Positions 60,404 to 64,000 of a stretch of 64,000 bases of DNA are shown one piece after another. The stretch spans positions 66,735-130,734 of the forward strand of contig NW_019776013.1 of NCBI RefSeq assembly GCF_001039355.2, read 5' to 3'. The translations under genes were made by a program, and so were the position numbers. Numbering within the stretch: position 1 is the stretch's first letter; every line of letters starts with the position of its first letter. The notes below the pieces were generated by a model. That model saw only the letters and a program-made list of their open reading frames with translations. It searched no databases and was not told the origin of the DNA. The stretch is from Lingula anatina (lineage: Eukaryota; Brachiopoda; Lingulata; Lingulida; Lingulidae).

Positions 60404-63400
60404 ATATTTTGCCAGGTAAATTACAAGGAACTCCTTCCAAGTAATTGTGCCATCATTTTTTGTTAATTAATCTTATTGGCAGCAAACCGCACGAAATAAG
60501 TACATGCATATAGGAGCTAGAAGTATATTTCATTGTAAAAATAAAGGGAATTTCAAATACGTACAATTGTTAAAGCAAAATATGTACATGTATTACCTCA
60601 GAGTGTTTACAGAACCGAATTTGCTTTCTTTCCAACGCATGTCTTCCAGCATCGAGGACAGATCTCTAGGTGGAGCCACCAATTTGCCTTTCCCGTTACC
60701 TAATTAATAAGAATGAGTTGAATTTTTTGTGTGGATGCCCGATATCTGTCACATCTTTTTTAAAATATTAAAATATGGTGATGTCAAAATAAAATGTATT
60801 TCTAATTATCTTCATATTTAGGTAAATGTTGTGATTCAATTGCTGCTGCATTTGGCCACACATTTCACACCATTCACGAAGAAAATGAACATTTGGTTTG
60901 AACAGGACATTAAGATAAGTTGTGTCCTTATTTAAGCATACTATACCTGGGAAGAAATACATTTTCTTGCATAATGTATGAGTGACTTCCGACATCTGCT
61001 TCTGATTTTTGGGCGTCGATAATCGGGAAACGTGACTGTTAACCTAAAGATTGTACATGAATAAGTTGAGGAGCAGAAAACACTATAAATCAACATTTAA
61101 TATAAAACATACATGTCTCCATTCAGATAATTTCTGACATTTACAAGAGTGAAAAGAGCCAAACTGGGGGATAGAAAATGTGCGTTCTGCCAAAATAAGC
61201 ATTTTTCCAAGATGGGAACCTCTCATTGGTGTATTCTGCTTATATCCGACAAATAAAATGGAACTTCATTCGAATTTATTTTCAAAAGGGACAACAAAAT
61301 TATTATGTGAAGTACATATAAATTTGAGAGCTATGATGACCTAAAAGATGTAAGTTTGATGAGATGTTTTCCAGTATGGAACCATCCATTTGAACGTTTA
61401 CATATTTGGCGAGTTTAACATCAATATCATTCTCATGCCACTCCTTCGTTTTTTATTGGTATCACAATTATGTCTTGATTTATTTATATCAATTAGCTAT
61501 TATTTTATGAACTTCAGCGATTCTTCGTGGAATAACCCGCACGAAAATGCAGTAGTATCGAAGTAGCAAAGAAGCATAAACGCAGTAGTGGTGTGGAGCA
61601 TATTTGCAGTAGAAATGCAGTATAGCCTACTGCAATTCTACTTCAAAATTTACATAGGGTTGTACAGAGGAGGAGCATTAATGCAGTAGATTAGCAGCAT
61701 GATAGAAGCAATGAGATATGAAAAAAAAAGAGAAGAAAGAGGAAAGCACCGCCAAAAAATCAGTATTTAAAACTTCATTGAGTAATTGTGTTCTGATAGG
61801 TCAAGCACTGTTGAACTCGGAAAGATGTTCTCCCTCATATCTATAACAAGCATATGACGCTTAAAGGGATAATTACTCTTCGTTTTGGCAAAAAAATGAA
61901 TTTTCCTGGAGTAAATAACAATTTTCCCATACTTACCAATGGTTAATGAATCCATTTTTACATTCAAAGTTAGTCCCTGGTTTTTTTTCTAAAAAGTTTG
62001 GTTTTTTGTTAAAATCTCTTAAGAGATTATATAACAGAGTATAGCCATCAGTTGAGGTCACGTGATCTGAAGACAATCTCAGATATCAGAATAATAGCTA
62101 TAACTGCTGTTTTTGTCGTAAAACAGAATATATTATATTTCTATGAGTTATTCACAATGTTTCTATTGTGAAATATAGATCTCATACGAAGAGTTATTGT
62201 CCCTTTAACAGAAGCGATATAAGTTGGCGCCTGGTGACTAATTTTTGGCACCTTTGCAATGTTGTTGGCATACAGAGAAGCTAAGATGAATCAGCCGAAA
62301 ACTGCAGCAAATGCACACAATACTTTGAGGTCAAACAGGCTGATTACATTACTACTATCTTCAGGCAATATATATATATATATATATATAAGGACGTATT
62401 TTTTTCGTTTAGTTGGACTTAATGTCGCTAAAAAAATTCGGACAAAATCATATGGACTTGCTTGGCGCCTAACCCTATACATTCACTGTATTTTTCATGG
62501 GTGCATGAGGGTGTACCACCCCCCCTCCCCCGCACTCTCCTATAAGTGACTGCATGGCTAATATTGTACATCACCTGTGTAAACATCGATACCACGTCCT
62601 CCTGACACGAAAGTTTACTGAAAACATCAACTATGGCTTGGATGAACCACGTGCCCTTCTTTGCCTCTCGATATGAAACGTATTCTGAAATAAAAAGAAA
62701 TCTGAACAGGTTTTATGTTGGGATATACCAAAAACACTTTTTTGCGACTGTCACAGTTGCTACATGTACACGCATAATCCAAAACACCAAATAAAAAACG
62801 AACAACACTTACCACTTCCACATTTTTATACCTTTAACGTTTTTGCTTTGTTGGAATGATTGGATGGTAGTCTATAGCGTATTACTACAATTTAACAGCT
62901 GAAAAACAGTTTAGCTATTTTTACCTTCTGTTGTTGCCTTTGCAACTAGTCGGTCGCTGTTGGTCGGACGGATGTCGTTTCCATATGCTTCTGCGTCCAC
63001 GCACACCGTATTTTCGGCGCCTACATTAGATTTAAATGTCAACAAATTCGTCATACTTTATGGTTTCCTAAATACATGTACGATATAGGACAAATTAATT
63101 TATTAAAATACATTTTAACACATTTGTTGAAACATACGGTTTTAACAGGTAAAGCAGCCTGAGTTTAAGGTCAATCAGGGTGTTCTTAAAGTGGGGGGTG
63201 GGGGGTAAATCCAAAGTGCGGGCAATTCTTGAGCATAAAAACAATAAGTTTTTTCCTGGGGTCAACTTTCAAAATTTGACAGTTACTAAACTTATACCCA
63301 ATCCCTGTTGCATTTGATGAAAAGGGTGCGAAATAATTTCTAAGTTCCTGACAAACTCATCGATTTTGCCTGACCTCATTAGGTTTATTTTCAACCACGA

Positions 63401-63975
63401 AATGAAACATGCCGTGCTCTCTATATGAAGAGCAGTATCGCTTGTCTGTGGCGCACAATGCGCGGTTGCGTTTCATATAACAAAAAGAAAATAATTATAA
63501 TAAATTTCAACAATTTTACTCTCTACAATCCCTTTTTCGATTAAAAATAAGAATGACAATACCAGGCGAATCTGTTTCCTCTTCCTCCTCACTTTCCCCT
63601 TCATCAGTGCAGATAGCACCTTCGTCCCTCTTCTCTGGAAACATGAAAACCCCATCTTTACTCAGTAATTTATAACAGAATGTTTTGAAAGGCAAAAATT
63701 AAATTGATGACAGAAAGACAAATGAAAAAAACTGATATAAAAGGGAGGGACTTACTTCCTTGGCACGCCTGGATAAAGAACAACTTTGGCTTCCCTCTTA
63801 ATCCGGGACACGATTTGTTATTAAAGAAGCTGAAAATCTCCTGGTATTTCACAAATTTTAAATCCGTTCCGTATACAATCCCTTTATCTCCGTGACTGAG
63901 AATTACAAACACGAAGGAGTCAAGGGATTCGTGCACAGGATTTTGACTTTCTTCTCGTAAAGCATCTTTGATCTC
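56859..63975 (-). CDS. Caspase-RIG-I-like receptor fusion (5' end outside window)
   Basis: Ten minus-strand exons, in coding order: 63975-63756, 63634-63563, 63020-62925, 62684-62575, 61043-60947, 60699-60597, 60219-59078, 58562-58428, 58041-57919, 57715-56859. All borders are GT-AG, phases agree at every join, and the total is 2955 nt (984 residues plus stop). Order: caspase p20 C-terminal part, acidic linker, p10, a 35-residue linker exon, then a DECH helicase with regulatory domain. RLRs normally start with CARDs that signal via MAVS; here a protease occupies that side. Alternatively two adjacent genes are present: the caspase could read through exon 5 to a stop at 60768, and the helicase could start at a Met in the linker exon. 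The joint phases and absence of a caspase stop favour fusion. Confidence 0.75.
58428..60219 (-). other. RLR helicase domain 1 and pincer-like region
   Basis: Exon 60219-59078 begins PEVLKPRAYQKELAQPAMDG, the RLR pre-motif, then Walker A APPNSGKT, LIIFDECHHC (motif II) and GLTASPGGG (motif III). Between motifs I and Ia is an extra Asp/Thr-rich insertion with three imperfect repeats. Exon 58562-58428 encodes a charged helical stretch (EDFYNEMERKKRQ) fitting the insert between helicase domains. The domain is expected to bind dsRNA and hydrolyse ATP. Confidence 0.88.
60376..60402. repeat. (GT)n microsatellite
   Basis: A GT run in the intron upstream (in coding sense) of the large helicase exon. 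Confidence 0.9.
60597..60699 (-). other. Linker exon joining caspase to helicase
   Basis: This 103-nt exon starts in phase 1 (after FFP-G) and ends in phase 2, matching both neighbours. It encodes NGKGKLVAPPRDLSSMLEDM and onward. An in-frame TAA lies a few bases upstream in the intron, so it cannot be an extended first exon. A start at one of its internal Met codons remains possible. Confidence 0.7.
60947..63975 (-). other. Caspase domain (p20 end, linker, p10) of the fusion gene
   Basis: Exon 63975-63756 encodes SFVFVILSHGDKG with the catalytic His (codon 63892-63894) and KLFFIQACQG with the catalytic Cys (codon 63763-63765; QACRG in most animal caspases). The next exon is an acidic linker ending ESEEEEETDSPG, with Asp residues suited to maturation cleavage. 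Exons 63020-62925 and 62684-62575 encode RPTNSDRLVAKATTE, YVSYREAKKGTWFIQAI and the p10 helix. Exon 61043-60947 ends the fold with KMYFFPG, where ordinary caspases stop; here no stop follows. The N-terminal third of p20, and any CARD or DED prodomain, lie beyond the window. Confidence 0.88.
61861..62208 (+). mobile_element. MITE family A, copy 3 (complete)
   Basis: 348 bp in the intron between the last two caspase exons. Ends TTAAAGGGATAATTACTCTT and the complement. The interior matches the copy at 30454-30796 in inverse orientation. It is noncoding. Confidence 0.88.
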
Positions 63976-64000
63976 CTATAAGAAAATAATATAAATAATA

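Noticed and set aside
60768-60946. Caspase ending by read-through past FFPG to a stop at 60768
   Set aside because: The read-through tail of about 60 residues has no caspase counterpart, whereas the GTATAG donor joins the next exon in frame. It is kept only as the alternative to the fusion.

Overview
This window is eukaryotic nuclear DNA from an invertebrate, most likely a marine lophotrochozoan (bivalve-like mollusc favoured, brachiopod possible; inference). The grounds are AT-rich sequence with many short exons and GT-AG introns, abundant low-copy MITEs, Tc1, LINE, Ginger-like and LTR elements, microsatellites, assembly gaps, and expanded secreted lectin and innate-immune gene families. There is no prokaryotic organisation, no operon and no CRISPR array.

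Layout. Positions 1-23.9 kb are gene-poor and repeat-rich. They hold two paralogous SET-domain genes on the minus strand (last exons at 2643-3326 and 10965-11645) plus a decayed third copy at about 10.4 kb. They also hold a Tc1 element with TA-flanked terminal repeats and a dead DD34E transposase (8659-10045), pieces of several LINEs (about 5.3, 7.5-8.5 and 14.2-15.8 kb), a roughly 3 kb Ginger-like element with CCGG target duplications (15937-18897), and several MITE families. Two runs of N (13574-14102 and 28443-28592) are assembly gaps.

Positions 23965-54895 carry one plus-strand gene that I could reconstruct exon by exon: 41 exons, 6171 coding nt, 2056 residues. The frame is consistent through every junction from signal peptide to stop. 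Domain order is: signal peptide, LamG, LamG, C-type lectin, PAN/apple, C-type lectin interrupted by a SUEL galactose-lectin plus Cys-rich cassette, two repeats of a short two-Cys exon followed by a Cys-rich exon, three PAN domains, a fourth PAN, a Cys-rich module, ephrin-receptor-like Cys repeats, an IgGFc-binding domain and a terminal PAN. Its 6 kb intron 30 contains an intronless condensation-type acyltransferase gene (46197-47714, HHxxxDG motif) and a very young miniature LTR element (43774-44495).

Positions 56859 to the right edge carry a minus-strand gene, convergent with the lectin gene. Its exons read in one continuous frame from a caspase (p20 with catalytic His and Cys, acidic linker, complete p10) through a 35-residue linker into a RIG-I-like DECH helicase with a C-terminal zinc-binding regulatory domain. 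This apparent caspase-RLR fusion is the most striking observation: an RNA sensor whose usual CARD signalling module is replaced, or preceded, by a protease. The 5' end lies outside the window. A secreted multi-lectin recognition protein and a cytosolic sensor-protease side by side suggest an innate-immune neighbourhood (inference).
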